This document shows positions 16,383 to 23,960 of a DNA stretch of 30,041 bases, piece after piece. The position numbers and the translations under genes are program-made. The notes under the pieces are model-generated. The model was not told the DNA's origin. It saw only the letters and a list, made by a program, of their open reading frames with translations, and made no database searches. This DNA is from Pseudomonadota bacterium. Its GTDB lineage: Bacteria > Pseudomonadota > Alphaproteobacteria > Rhizobiales > Xanthobacteraceae. The stretch covers positions 1-30,041 of the forward strand of contig JAEZFA010000315.1 of the NCBI GenBank assembly GCA_023417665.1, given 5' to 3'. Each line of letters opens with the position of its first letter. The first letter of the stretch is position 1.

Positions 16383-17045
16383 CTATTTCCGTGTCTTGCG
16401 CGGCAAGGCGACGATCTTCTCGGCTTCCGGGGTGCGCAGGCAGAAGGTCAGCGCGCGTTCGGCAAGCTGCTCGATCGAGAGCTTCTGGCCCGGCCGGTAC
16501 CATTGCGCGGTCCAGTTCAGCGCACCGAACAGGAACAGGCGATCGACATGCGTCGGCATCGACCAGTCGCCGGATTTCTGCAGGTCCGCAATCACGCGAT
16601 CCCAGATCGCCTCGTAGCGGTCCTTGATCGCAACCACCCGCTTCCGCTCGGCGCGGCCCAGCGAGCGCCATTCATACAGCAGCAGCGGAATGAAATGCTG
16701 GTCCGGCAGCAGCACGATGCGCAGATGCGCGTTGACCAGCTTGCGGAATTTTTCGCGCGGCGCGGAAGCGTCGGCGGCAATCTCTTCCATCAGCGAGAGC
16801 GCCTGCCGCATGCCTTCTTCGATCACCGCGACCAGAATGTCGTGCTTGGTCTTGAAGTAGTAGAACCAGCTTCCCGAGTGAATCCCGGCGGCCCCGGAAA
16901 TGTCGCGAACCGTGGTCTTGTCGTACCCCTTCTCGCGAAAGAGCTTCGCGGAAATCACGATCAGCTCGGAGCGGCGATCTTCCTCCGCACGCACGCGCGG
17001 CCGCTTGGCCGTCTGCTGCGTCCGGGATTTGGTCGATGCCGTCAT
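16383..17045 (-). CDS. TetR family transcriptional regulator
   Basis: 220-residue regulator. A basic N-terminal arm (residues 1-25) precedes the helix-turn-helix at about 43-64 (TTVRDISGAAGIHSGSWFYYFKTKHDIL), and the rest is a helical ligand domain (TetR_C type, with the WTAQWYRPG segment near 178 often seen in acyl-CoA-responding members). GGAG lies nine bases upstream of the ATG at 17045. It is co-oriented with and leads the SDR-carboxylase-dehydrogenase genes, as AtuR-type or other acyl-CoA-sensing repressors would. Only 22 bases separate its start from the hairpin at 17068-17097, so it has no obvious promoter of its own. A TetR-style palindrome occurs upstream of livH at 23821-23842 and is a candidate target. 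Confidence 0.92.
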   Translation of the reverse strand: MTASTKSRTQQTAKRPRVRAEEDRRSELIVISAKLFREKGYDKTTVRDISGAAGIHSGSWFYYFKTKHDILVAVIEEGMRQALSLMEEIAADASAPREKFRKLVNAHLRIVLLPDQHFIPLLLYEWRSLGRAERKRVVAIKDRYEAIWDRVIADLQKSGDWSMPTHVDRLFLFGALNWTAQWYRPGQKLSIEQLAERALTFCLRTPEAEKIVALPRKTRK

Positions 17046-17067
17046 TACGCTACTCCGGAAATGAATT

Positions 17068-17097
17068 CGCCGGCGCGCATTTGCTGGCGCGCCGGCG
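17068..17097 (-). terminator. Strong GC hairpin after the binding-protein gene (terminator or attenuator)
   Basis: Bases 17068-17078 and 17087-17097 form a perfect 11-pair stem (CGCCGGCGCGC) with an eight-base loop. It begins 10 bases past the stop of the binding-protein gene read on the minus strand. What follows on that strand is GAATTCATTTCC, with no run of U, so full termination is uncertain; it may cap the importer message or attenuate read-through into the TetR gene. Confidence 0.65.
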
Positions 17098-17107
17098 TCT
17101 TATGCGA

Positions 17108-18286
17108 TCAGTACTTCACGTTTTCGTCGACCATGACGAAGCGCCCAGCCTTGACCTGGTGCAGCATCACGACCTTCGAACCCTGACGGACTTTCGGGCC
17201 ATAGGCGATTTCCGGTCCGCCAAAGAGCGAACGGAACGGCTTCGCCGTCTCCAGCGCCTTGATGAAGCTGTCGACATTGAGGTTCGGACCGGCCGCTTCG
17301 AGCGCGCGGACCAGCACGTCGGCCATCACCTGGCCGTAGAACGCACCGATGTTCGGCTCCGCATTGTACTTCGCCTTGTAGGCGTCCCACCACTTCTGGA
17401 CTTCCGGCGAAGAGGTGTCGCGATAGGGCATCACGAAGCCCGAAGCGACATAGAGCCCTTCGGTCGCGTTACCCGGCGCGCTCGCGACGATCTGGTCGAA
17501 GCTCGCCGAGGTCGCGACGAAGTCGACATCGGTCCAGCCCATCTTGCGCGCGGTGCCGTAAGGAATGATCGCGTCACGCACGATCACGCCCATGGCGACG
17601 ATCTCGCAACCCGCGGCGCGAAGCTTGGTGATCTGCGCCGAGAAGTCGGTATCGGTCGGGCGGTTGGTCGCCGTCTCGACGATCTGGAACTTCATCGTCT
17701 TGGCGAGGTCCTGCACGCCTTCGAGGATTTCCTTGCCGAAGTCGGTGTCCTGATAGAGCACGCAGACCTTGTTCTTCTTCTTGGTCTCGACGAGGTACTT
17801 CACGCCGGCGCGGATCTGCTCGTGATAGAGCGAGAAGAACACGCCGAACTTCAGGCGATGATAGGGCTCGCTCATCGAACGCGCGGCGGTCACCGGGAAC
17901 AGGTTCGGCACACCCGCTTTGAGCTGGTCGGGCAGCACCGCGTTGTTCATCGGCGTGCCCATGGCGGCGACGATCGCGAACACCCGATCCTTCTGGATCA
18001 GCTTGTTCGTGGCCTGCACCGCGCGGGGGATCTGATACTGCGCGTCTTCGACGATGTAGCGGATCTTGCGGCCGTGAATGCCGCCCTTTTCGTTGACCTC
18101 GTCGAACTTCATGCGGATCGCATTGGTCGAGGTCACGCCATAGGACGCCGCCGGACCGGAAAGGTCACTGTGCGTGCCGATGACGATCTCGGTCTTGGTG
18201 ACGCCGCGCACCTGCGCGGTCGCGATTGCCGTGCTTCCGGCAAGCGACACGATCGCCGCACCGATAAGCAGTCTGGTTGTCTTCAT
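17108..18286 (-). CDS. Periplasmic substrate-binding protein, Leu/Ile/Val-binding family (second importer)
   Basis: 392-residue binding protein. A Sec-type signal (MKTTRLLIGAAIVSLAGSTA, with ATAQ as probable cleavage end near residue 25) leads to the family start GVTKTEIVIGTHSDLSGPAA. The conserved GGIHGRKIRYIVEDAQYQ is near residue 75. ATG at 18286 is preferred over an ATG 36 bases upstream because GGGAG lies seven bases before it and the signal peptide then starts correctly. Gene follows the acyl-CoA ligase by 32 bases and is last in the second importer operon, just before the hairpin. It differs markedly from the first binding protein (2260-3444) and likely has another ligand. Confidence 0.93.
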   Translation of the reverse strand: MKTTRLLIGAAIVSLAGSTAIATAQVRGVTKTEIVIGTHSDLSGPAASYGVTSTNAIRMKFDEVNEKGGIHGRKIRYIVEDAQYQIPRAVQATNKLIQKDRVFAIVAAMGTPMNNAVLPDQLKAGVPNLFPVTAARSMSEPYHRLKFGVFFSLYHEQIRAGVKYLVETKKKNKVCVLYQDTDFGKEILEGVQDLAKTMKFQIVETATNRPTDTDFSAQITKLRAAGCEIVAMGVIVRDAIIPYGTARKMGWTDVDFVATSASFDQIVASAPGNATEGLYVASGFVMPYRDTSSPEVQKWWDAYKAKYNAEPNIGAFYGQVMADVLVRALEAAGPNLNVDSFIKALETAKPFRSLFGGPEIAYGPKVRQGSKVVMLHQVKAGRFVMVDENVKY

Positions 18287-18318
18287 AGTCTCACTCCCTG
18301 GTCGTTCTGGTTTCTTAT

Positions 18319-20190
18319 TCACGCACCGGCGTACATTTCGTCGATGAGTGTCTTGTACTTCTCGCTGACGAATTTTCTTTTCAGTTTCATGGTTGGCGTC
18401 AGTTCGTCGTCTTCGGCGGTCAATTGCTGGTCGATCAGGCGAAACCGCTTGATCGTCTCGACCCGCGCGAAATTCCTGTTGACCTTCTCGATCTCGCTTT
18501 CGATCAGGTCCTGCACTTCCTGGGTTCGGCAGAGCGACGCGAAATTCGTGAACGGCACGTCGCGATCCTGCGCATATTTCACGACATTGTCGTAGTCGAT
18601 CATGATCAGGCAGCTCAGGAACTTGCGCTGGTCGCCGATCACGACCGCATCCGAAATGAAAGGCGAGAACTTCAGCTGGTTCTCGATTTCCGATGGCGTG
18701 ATGTTCTTCCCGCCCGCGGTAATGATGATGTCCTTCATGCGGTCGGTGATGCGCAGCCAGCCCTGATTGTCCTGCGCGCCGACGTCGCCGGTATGCAGCC
18801 AGCCGTCGACGATCGTCTCCGCCGTCTTTGAAGGGTTGTTCAGATAGCCCATGAAGACGTGCGGGCCGCGAAGCAGGATTTCGTTCTCGCGGGAGAGCTT
18901 CACTTCCATATTGGGCATCGCGCGGCCGATGGTGCCGAGCCGCAGTTCTCCGGCGCGCGGGGACGTGACGATGCCGACGCTTTCGGTCTGGCCGTAGACT
19001 TCACGCAGGTCGAGCCCGATCGAGTGATACCACTTGATGAGATCGGGCGAGATCGGCGCGGCGCTGGTGACGATCCATCGTGTGCGATGCAGCCCCACCA
19101 TGCGCTTGAGATTCCGCAGCACCAGCACATCCGCGAGCCAGAACGCCGCCTTCAGCAAGGCGGAAGGCTCCTTGTCTTCCATCTTCTGCTCGACGACCTT
19201 CTGGCCGATGCCGAGTGCGATCTTGTACGCGAACTGGCTCAGCGGCCCGGCATCGCGCAGCCGCAGGATCAGGCCAGAATAGAATTTCTCCCAAAGCCGC
19301 GGCACCGCGAAGAACACGGTCGGCTGCACTTCCTGCATGTTCTCGACGATGGTTTCCGGGCTTTCGGCAAAGTTCACCACCGTGCCGGCAACGATCTGCC
19401 AGTAGGCGGTGAACGATCGCTCCGCGATGTGGCAGAGCGGCAGGAAGGAGAGCTGCTCGTCGCCTTCGCGCAGGTCGAACGCGCTGCCGACGTTCATCAT
19501 CTGAAACAGGATGTTGCGATGGCTGATCATCGCGCCTTTCGGCGCGCCGGTGGTGCCCGACGTGTAGATCAGGATCGCGAGATCGGACGGCTTTCCCGCC
19601 GCCAGTTCGCGCTCCCAGTAACCGGCATTGCCCTGCTCGAACTCCCGCCCGGCCTGCATCAATTCGTCGAAGGAAATCACCATCGGATCGGAGAAGTCCT
19701 TGAGCCCCTCCTGATCGATGACCACGATCTTCCTGAGACTCGGGCAGCGGTCGCGAACTTCCAGAATCTTGTCGAGTTGCTCTTCGTTCTCCGCGATGAA
19801 CACGACCGTGTTCGAGTCGCTGACGATGTACTGCACCTGCTTGGCGGAATCCGTCGTATAGACGCCGTTGGTGACGCCGCCGATCGCCTGCGTGCCGATA
19901 TCGGCATAGAGCCATTCCGGCATGCCCTCGGCCATGATCGCGACCACGTCGCCGCGCTTGACCCCGAGCGACGCAAGGCCAAGGCCGGTATGCTTCACGT
20001 TCTCGCCGTACTGGGTCCAGGTGATCGAGTGCCAGATGCCGAGATGCTTGAAGCGCATGGCGATCTTGCCGCCGCGCTCCTCCACTTTCTGCCAGTAGAA
20101 GCGCGGCAGCGTTTCGCGGTCGATGAGTTGCAGGATCGACGGATCGAGCTCGACGCCGGTGATCGGATCGCGGGACAATGCCATGTTCAT
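18319..20190 (-). CDS. AMP-forming long-chain acyl-CoA ligase
   Basis: 623-residue adenylate-forming enzyme making acyl-CoA from acid, ATP and CoA. The P-loop YTSGTTGAPKGAM is at 209-221, TSAAPIS near 375, YGQTES near 400, GWLHTGDVG near 470, the hinge RMKDIIITAGGKNITPSEIE near 490-510, and the lid lysine in TPTMKLKRK near 605. The length and long C-terminal lid are those of FadD15/long-chain or bulky-substrate ligases. ATG at 20190 has CAGGGAG seven bases upstream. It lies 19 bases after the LivF gene and 32 before the binding protein, so import and CoA activation of the same acid are a natural reading. It may supply the branched acyl-CoA used by the carboxylase cluster next door. Confidence 0.94.
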   Translation of the reverse strand: MNMALSRDPITGVELDPSILQLIDRETLPRFYWQKVEERGGKIAMRFKHLGIWHSITWTQYGENVKHTGLGLASLGVKRGDVVAIMAEGMPEWLYADIGTQAIGGVTNGVYTTDSAKQVQYIVSDSNTVVFIAENEEQLDKILEVRDRCPSLRKIVVIDQEGLKDFSDPMVISFDELMQAGREFEQGNAGYWERELAAGKPSDLAILIYTSGTTGAPKGAMISHRNILFQMMNVGSAFDLREGDEQLSFLPLCHIAERSFTAYWQIVAGTVVNFAESPETIVENMQEVQPTVFFAVPRLWEKFYSGLILRLRDAGPLSQFAYKIALGIGQKVVEQKMEDKEPSALLKAAFWLADVLVLRNLKRMVGLHRTRWIVTSAAPISPDLIKWYHSIGLDLREVYGQTESVGIVTSPRAGELRLGTIGRAMPNMEVKLSRENEILLRGPHVFMGYLNNPSKTAETIVDGWLHTGDVGAQDNQGWLRITDRMKDIIITAGGKNITPSEIENQLKFSPFISDAVVIGDQRKFLSCLIMIDYDNVVKYAQDRDVPFTNFASLCRTQEVQDLIESEIEKVNRNFARVETIKRFRLIDQQLTAEDDELTPTMKLKRKFVSEKYKTLIDEMYAGA

Positions 20191-20209
20191 GCGATGTCTC
20201 CCTGCCCCT

Positions 20210-20986
20210 TTAGCGCCACGTCTTGCGCTTTTTCCAGCGACGCTTGCCGCGCACGCCTTCCTGCTTCATGCCGAGATAGAATTCCTTGATGTCTTCCTTC
20301 TCGAGCAGCCGCGCACAGGTATCTTCCATCACGATGCGGCCGACTTCGAGCACATAGCCGTAATCCGCGGCATGCAGCGCGACATTGGCGTTCTGTTCGA
20401 CGAGCAGGATCGTGGTCTTCTTCTCTTTATTGATGCGGCCGACGATCTCGAAGATTTCTTTCACAAGCTTCGGCGAGAGCCCGAGCGCGGGCTCGTCGAG
20501 CAGAAGGAGCCGAGGCTTCGCCATCAGCGCGCGGCCGATCGCAAGCATCTGCTGCTCGCCGCCCGACATGGAACCCGCCGCCTGCCCCGCGCGCTCGCGC
20601 AGCCGCGGAAAATAGCCGTAGACTTCCTCGATATCGGCCTCGATGCCGGAGTCCGTGCGCGTATAGGCGCCCATCAGCAGGTTTTCGCGCACCGTGAGAA
20701 ACGGAAAAATCTCGCGCCCCTCCGGCACATGACCGATGCCGAGCCGCATCACGCGATCGGGGTCCATGTTGCGGATTTCCTTGCCCTCGAAGGTGATGCT
20801 GCCTTTCTGCAGGTCCATTACGCCCGAGATCGCCTTCAGGATCGTGGTCTTGCCCGCACCGTTCGCGCCGAGCACCGTCACGATCGAGCCCTCCGGCACT
20901 TCGAGGCTGACGCCGCGGATCGCCATGATCGGCCCGTAATAGGTTTCGATGTTGCGCAGCGTGAGGATCGGAGCAGTCATCGTCAT
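20210..20986 (-). CDS. livF: Liv-type ABC importer ATPase (LivF family), second importer
   Basis: 258-residue ATPase. Walker A GANGAGKTT is at 40-48, the signature MSGGEQQ at 140-146 and Walker B LLLLDEP at 160-166, with LLVEQNAN after it. Beyond the usual end EFYLGMKQ there is a basic tail KRRWKKRKTWR, parallel to the tail of the first LivF although the sequences differ. ATG at 20986 overlaps the LivG stop as ATGA; a second ATG two codons on is possible. Confidence 0.95.
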   Translation of the reverse strand: MTMTAPILTLRNIETYYGPIMAIRGVSLEVPEGSIVTVLGANGAGKTTILKAISGVMDLQKGSITFEGKEIRNMDPDRVMRLGIGHVPEGREIFPFLTVRENLLMGAYTRTDSGIEADIEEVYGYFPRLRERAGQAAGSMSGGEQQMLAIGRALMAKPRLLLLDEPALGLSPKLVKEIFEIVGRINKEKKTTILLVEQNANVALHAADYGYVLEVGRIVMEDTCARLLEKEDIKEFYLGMKQEGVRGKRRWKKRKTWR

Positions 20987-21741
20987 GTCCCCAGATAGGC
21001 TTTGACGACTTCGGGATGCTCCTGCACTTCACGAGGGCTTCCGGTCGCCAGAACCTTCCCGTAGTTGAGCGCAAGCACTTCGTCGGACACTTCGCTCACC
21101 AGCGCCATGTCGTGTTCGACCATCAATACCGTAATGCCGAGGTCGTTCTTGATATCCTGAATCCAGAACGCCATGTCCTCGGTTTCCTCGGTGTTGAGGC
21201 CGGAGGACGGTTCGTCGAGCAGCAACAGCTTCGGCTCCGTGCAGAGCGCGCGCCCAAGCTCGACCACTTTGCGAACGCCGTAAGGCAGACCCGCGATCAG
21301 GCTGTCGCGGTAGTGTTCAAGATCGAGGAAATCGATGATCTCCTCCGCCTTCTCGCGATGCTGCACTTCCATCCGCCTGACCGAAGGCGTGAAGAAAATC
21401 TCCGAGACGAGATTGCTCTTGCGGTGCGCGTGGCGGCCGAGGAGCAGATTCTGCAGAACCGTCGCGTGCTCGAACAGCTCGATGTTCTGGAAGGTGCGCG
21501 CGATGCCGAGTGCCGCGACGCTGTGCGGCGGCACTTTCGTGATCTCGCCGCCCTCGAAATAAAGCGCACCCTGCGACGGGTCGTAGATGCGGCTGATGAG
21601 ATTGAAGAGCGTGGTCTTGCCGGCGCCGTTCGGCCCGATGATCGTGAAGACCTTGCCCTTCTCGACGGCGAAACTCACGCCGTCGACCGCGCGAATGCCG
21701 CCGAACTGGACCGCAACGTCCTTTGCTTCGAACAGCTTCAC
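20983..21741 (-). CDS. livG: Liv-type ABC importer ATPase (LivG family), second importer
   Basis: 252-residue ATPase. Walker A GPNGAGKTT is at 36-44, the Q-loop TFQNIELF near 83-90, the LivG-type signature LPYGVRKV at 152-159, Walker B LLLLDEPSSGLN at 172-183 and the switch histidine in MVEHDMA. Start is GTG at 21741, which overlaps the LivM stop (GTGA) and has CGGAGC upstream. It forms a heterodimer with the adjacent LivF. It is shorter than the first LivG because it lacks that protein's N- and C-terminal extensions. Confidence 0.94.
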   Translation of the reverse strand: MKLFEAKDVAVQFGGIRAVDGVSFAVEKGKVFTIIGPNGAGKTTLFNLISRIYDPSQGALYFEGGEITKVPPHSVAALGIARTFQNIELFEHATVLQNLLLGRHAHRKSNLVSEIFFTPSVRRMEVQHREKAEEIIDFLDLEHYRDSLIAGLPYGVRKVVELGRALCTEPKLLLLDEPSSGLNTEETEDMAFWIQDIKNDLGITVLMVEHDMALVSEVSDEVLALNYGKVLATGSPREVQEHPEVVKAYLGT

Positions 21742-22814
21742 CGGAAGCGCTCCGACTTGGTGTAGGACTTCTGGCGCTTGAAGGTCGCGCGCTTGTAGAG
21801 CGGGAACAGCGAGAAATAGAGCTTGATTTTGCGCCAGCGGCCATAGATGCCGAGCGGCTCGAACAGGATGAACAGCACCAGGATCATGCCGAAGATGCCG
21901 GGCTCCAGCCCCGGCTGGCGCGCGATCGAGCCCGGCAGATAATCGCGCAGGATCGCGATCAGCTGCGGCAGCGCGCCGACGAAGATCGCGCCGAAGATCG
22001 CGCCATGGATCGAGCCGAGCCCGCCGACCACGACCATCAGCAGGAGCTGGATCGACAGGATGATGTTGAAGGCATCCGGCGCGAGGAAGCTGATCTTGTG
22101 CGCGAACAGCGTGCCGGCAAGCCCGGTCAGCCCCGCAGACATCGCAAAAGCCAGCGTCTTGTAGGCCGCGAGATTGACGCCCATCGACTGCGCTGCGATT
22201 TCGCTGTCGCGGATCGCAACGAAGGCGCGTCCGACCGGCGAGCGCAGCACGTTCAGCGTCGCCCAGATCGCGAAAACCAGAAACAGCAGCGAGAGGAAGT
22301 AGAACGGCACCGTATCGGTGATCGAGATGCCGAAGATCTCCGGCTTCGGCACAGCGAAGCCCGCGAAACCGCCGGTGACGCTATCCCATCGCGACAGCGC
22401 CTGCTCCACGATGAAGGCAAATGCGAGCGTCGCGATTGCGAGATAGACGCCGGTGAGCCGCAGCGCCGGAAAGCCGATCATGGCACCGAACAGCGCCGAC
22501 AAAAGCGTTGCCGCCGGCACCGTCACTACCACCGGCAGGCCCATCTTCAGCAGCACCGCATGTGTATAGGCGCCGATGCCGAGAAACGCTGCATGCCCGA
22601 GCGACACCAGGCCGGTGTAGCCGGTCAGGACCATCAGTCCGACACCGGCAATCGCCAGAATGAAAACATAGGTCAGCTCGCCGACCCAGAACTCCTCCAG
22701 CACGAAAGGTGCCGCCAGCAGCGCGATGGCGAGCGCGCCGTACCAGAAGCGGTCGACGTTATCCCGGAACAGGTCGATGTCCTGCTCATAGCGCGTCTTG
22801 AACTGGAAGCGCAT
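21738..22814 (-). CDS. livM: Liv-type ABC importer permease (LivM family), second importer
   Basis: 358-residue membrane permease. The block LTGYTGLVSLGHAAFLGIGAY is near residue 63-83, the coupling loop RSPVGRAFVAIRDSEIAAQSMG near 195-216 and VVVGGLGSIHGAIFGA near 260. Its C-terminus is long and basic (about 30 residues after FEPLGIYG). ATG at 22814 follows the livH TAG by two bases; the open frame beyond it is livH read out of phase. The same two-base spacing and order (livH then livM) occur in the first importer. Confidence 0.95.
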   Translation of the reverse strand: MRFQFKTRYEQDIDLFRDNVDRFWYGALAIALLAAPFVLEEFWVGELTYVFILAIAGVGLMVLTGYTGLVSLGHAAFLGIGAYTHAVLLKMGLPVVVTVPAATLLSALFGAMIGFPALRLTGVYLAIATLAFAFIVEQALSRWDSVTGGFAGFAVPKPEIFGISITDTVPFYFLSLLFLVFAIWATLNVLRSPVGRAFVAIRDSEIAAQSMGVNLAAYKTLAFAMSAGLTGLAGTLFAHKISFLAPDAFNIILSIQLLLMVVVGGLGSIHGAIFGAIFVGALPQLIAILRDYLPGSIARQPGLEPGIFGMILVLFILFEPLGIYGRWRKIKLYFSLFPLYKRATFKRQKSYTKSERFR

Positions 22815-22816
22815 GA

Positions 22817-23689
22817 CTAGACCCGCTTCCTTCCGACCGCGCCGAACATGCCCTGCGGGTAGAAGATCAGCACCGCAAGGATCACGACATAGGCCGCAAT
22901 GTCCTTGAAGCCTTCCTTCAGATAGATGCCGGAGAACTGTTCGATGATGCCGATGATGATGCCCCCGACGACGGCGCCCGGGATCGAGCCGAAACCGCCA
23001 AGCACGGCAGCGGCGAAGGCCTTCAATCCGATCAGCCCGATATTGACGTCGATCAGCACGACGGGCGCCAGCAGAATGCCCGCGACCGCTGCGACGCCTG
23101 CGGAAATCGCCCAGATCAGCGAGAAGATCCGCTTCACCGGAATACCCATGTAATAGGCGGCGAGCTGGTTCTGCGACACTGCCTGCATCGCGATACCGAC
23201 GCGGGTGAAGCGGAAGAAGGCGTAAAGCGCCAGGCACAGGAGCGCGGTGCCGACGATGATCGAAATATTCACGTCGGCAATGACGATGTTGCCGATTCTT
23301 ACGACGCCGTCAGTGAACGGCGTTTCGAAACCACGCGTCTCCGTGCCCCAGATCATCGAAGCGGCCGAACGGAATACGAAGCCCAGCCCGATCGTGAGCA
23401 TGACAATGGCGAATTGCGGCTGGCCGATCACCCGTCGCAACACCAGCGCATCGAGCAGATAGCCGAAGATCGCCATGATGAGGACGGCGCCGGCGAAGGC
23501 GACCCAGTAGTTCGCGCCGGAGCCCGCAATCAGGCTCAACGCCACGAACGCGCCGAGCATCATCAGATCGCCCTGCGCGAAATTGACCATTTCGGTCGCT
23601 TTGTAGATGAGCACGAAGCCGAGCGCGATCAGGCCGTAGATGCAGCCCGCCGCCGCGCCATTGATCAATTGCTGCGCGAAATCACTCAC
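22817..23689 (-). CDS. livH: Liv-type ABC importer permease (LivH family), second importer
   Basis: 290-residue membrane permease and first gene of the second importer operon. The hallmark GLIALGFVLIYKATEMVNFAQGD is near residue 20-42, the coupling loop MQAVSQNQLAAYYMGIPV near 172-189, and AVLGGFGSIPGAVVGG near 228. The start is GTG at 23689, supported by GGGGAGGA five bases upstream; no better ATG exists nearby. The promoter and operator candidates at 23800-23842 drive it, leaving a leader of about 100 bases that includes a hairpin at 23769-23790. Confidence 0.94.
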   Translation of the reverse strand: MSDFAQQLINGAAAGCIYGLIALGFVLIYKATEMVNFAQGDLMMLGAFVALSLIAGSGANYWVAFAGAVLIMAIFGYLLDALVLRRVIGQPQFAIVMLTIGLGFVFRSAASMIWGTETRGFETPFTDGVVRIGNIVIADVNISIIVGTALLCLALYAFFRFTRVGIAMQAVSQNQLAAYYMGIPVKRIFSLIWAISAGVAAVAGILLAPVVLIDVNIGLIGLKAFAAAVLGGFGSIPGAVVGGIIIGIIEQFSGIYLKEGFKDIAAYVVILAVLIFYPQGMFGAVGRKRV

Positions 23690-23768
23690 GCGCGTCCTCC
23701 CCTGAAACCTGGCGATCTCCGCCGCCTTCTTTCCCGCGCGCCGGTATTTTCCGGTCTTTAGCGGGAGC

Positions 23769-23790
23769 GGCGGGATTGGTGCTTCCCGCC
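23769..23790. repeat. Inverted repeat in the livH leader
   Basis: GGCGGGA (23769-23775) pairs perfectly with TCCCGCC (23784-23790) across an eight-base loop. It lies in the untranslated leader of the second importer operon on the minus strand and could stabilise or control that message. No T tract follows on either strand. Confidence 0.45.
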
Positions 23791-23799
23791 TGTGCCAAA

Positions 23800-23829
23800 A
23801 CGCTACCGCGCGCGAAAAGATTCAGTCAA
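23800..23829 (-). promoter_or_regulatory. Candidate promoter of the second importer operon
   Basis: On the minus strand TTGACT (23824-23829) is followed after 18 bases by TAGCGT (23800-23805). The -35 is good, the -10 only fair. The -35 box lies inside the palindrome at 23821-23842. Confidence 0.4.
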
Positions 23830-23842
23830 GCGCTTGCTTGAA
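23821..23842. promoter_or_regulatory. Probable TetR-family operator
   Basis: A 22-base imperfect palindrome (18 of 22 positions symmetric) with the perfect core CAAGCGCTTG at 23827-23836 and outer arms TTCA/TGAA. Size and symmetry are those of TetR operators. It overlaps the -35 box of the livH promoter and lies 119 bases upstream of the divergent CDF gene. The TetR protein encoded at 16383-17045 is the nearest candidate binder. I noticed no second copy in the window. Confidence 0.6.
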
Positions 23843-23960
23843 TTTCTCAACCCTCTCGCGTGCTGCAAATGCGAACGGTTTGAGAAGCTCGCGCGTTACA
23901 TCTTGCTGCGGCCGCGAACAAACCGATATGTACGTAACGGAAACCGGCAGAAACACGGAC

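Noticed and set aside
13891..20289. Several 470-550-codon open frames on the plus strand (13891-15546, 15543-17186, 17036-18595, 18859-20289)
   Set aside because: All are mirror frames of well-supported minus-strand genes, rich in His, Arg and Asp, and lack ribosome sites or recognisable motifs.
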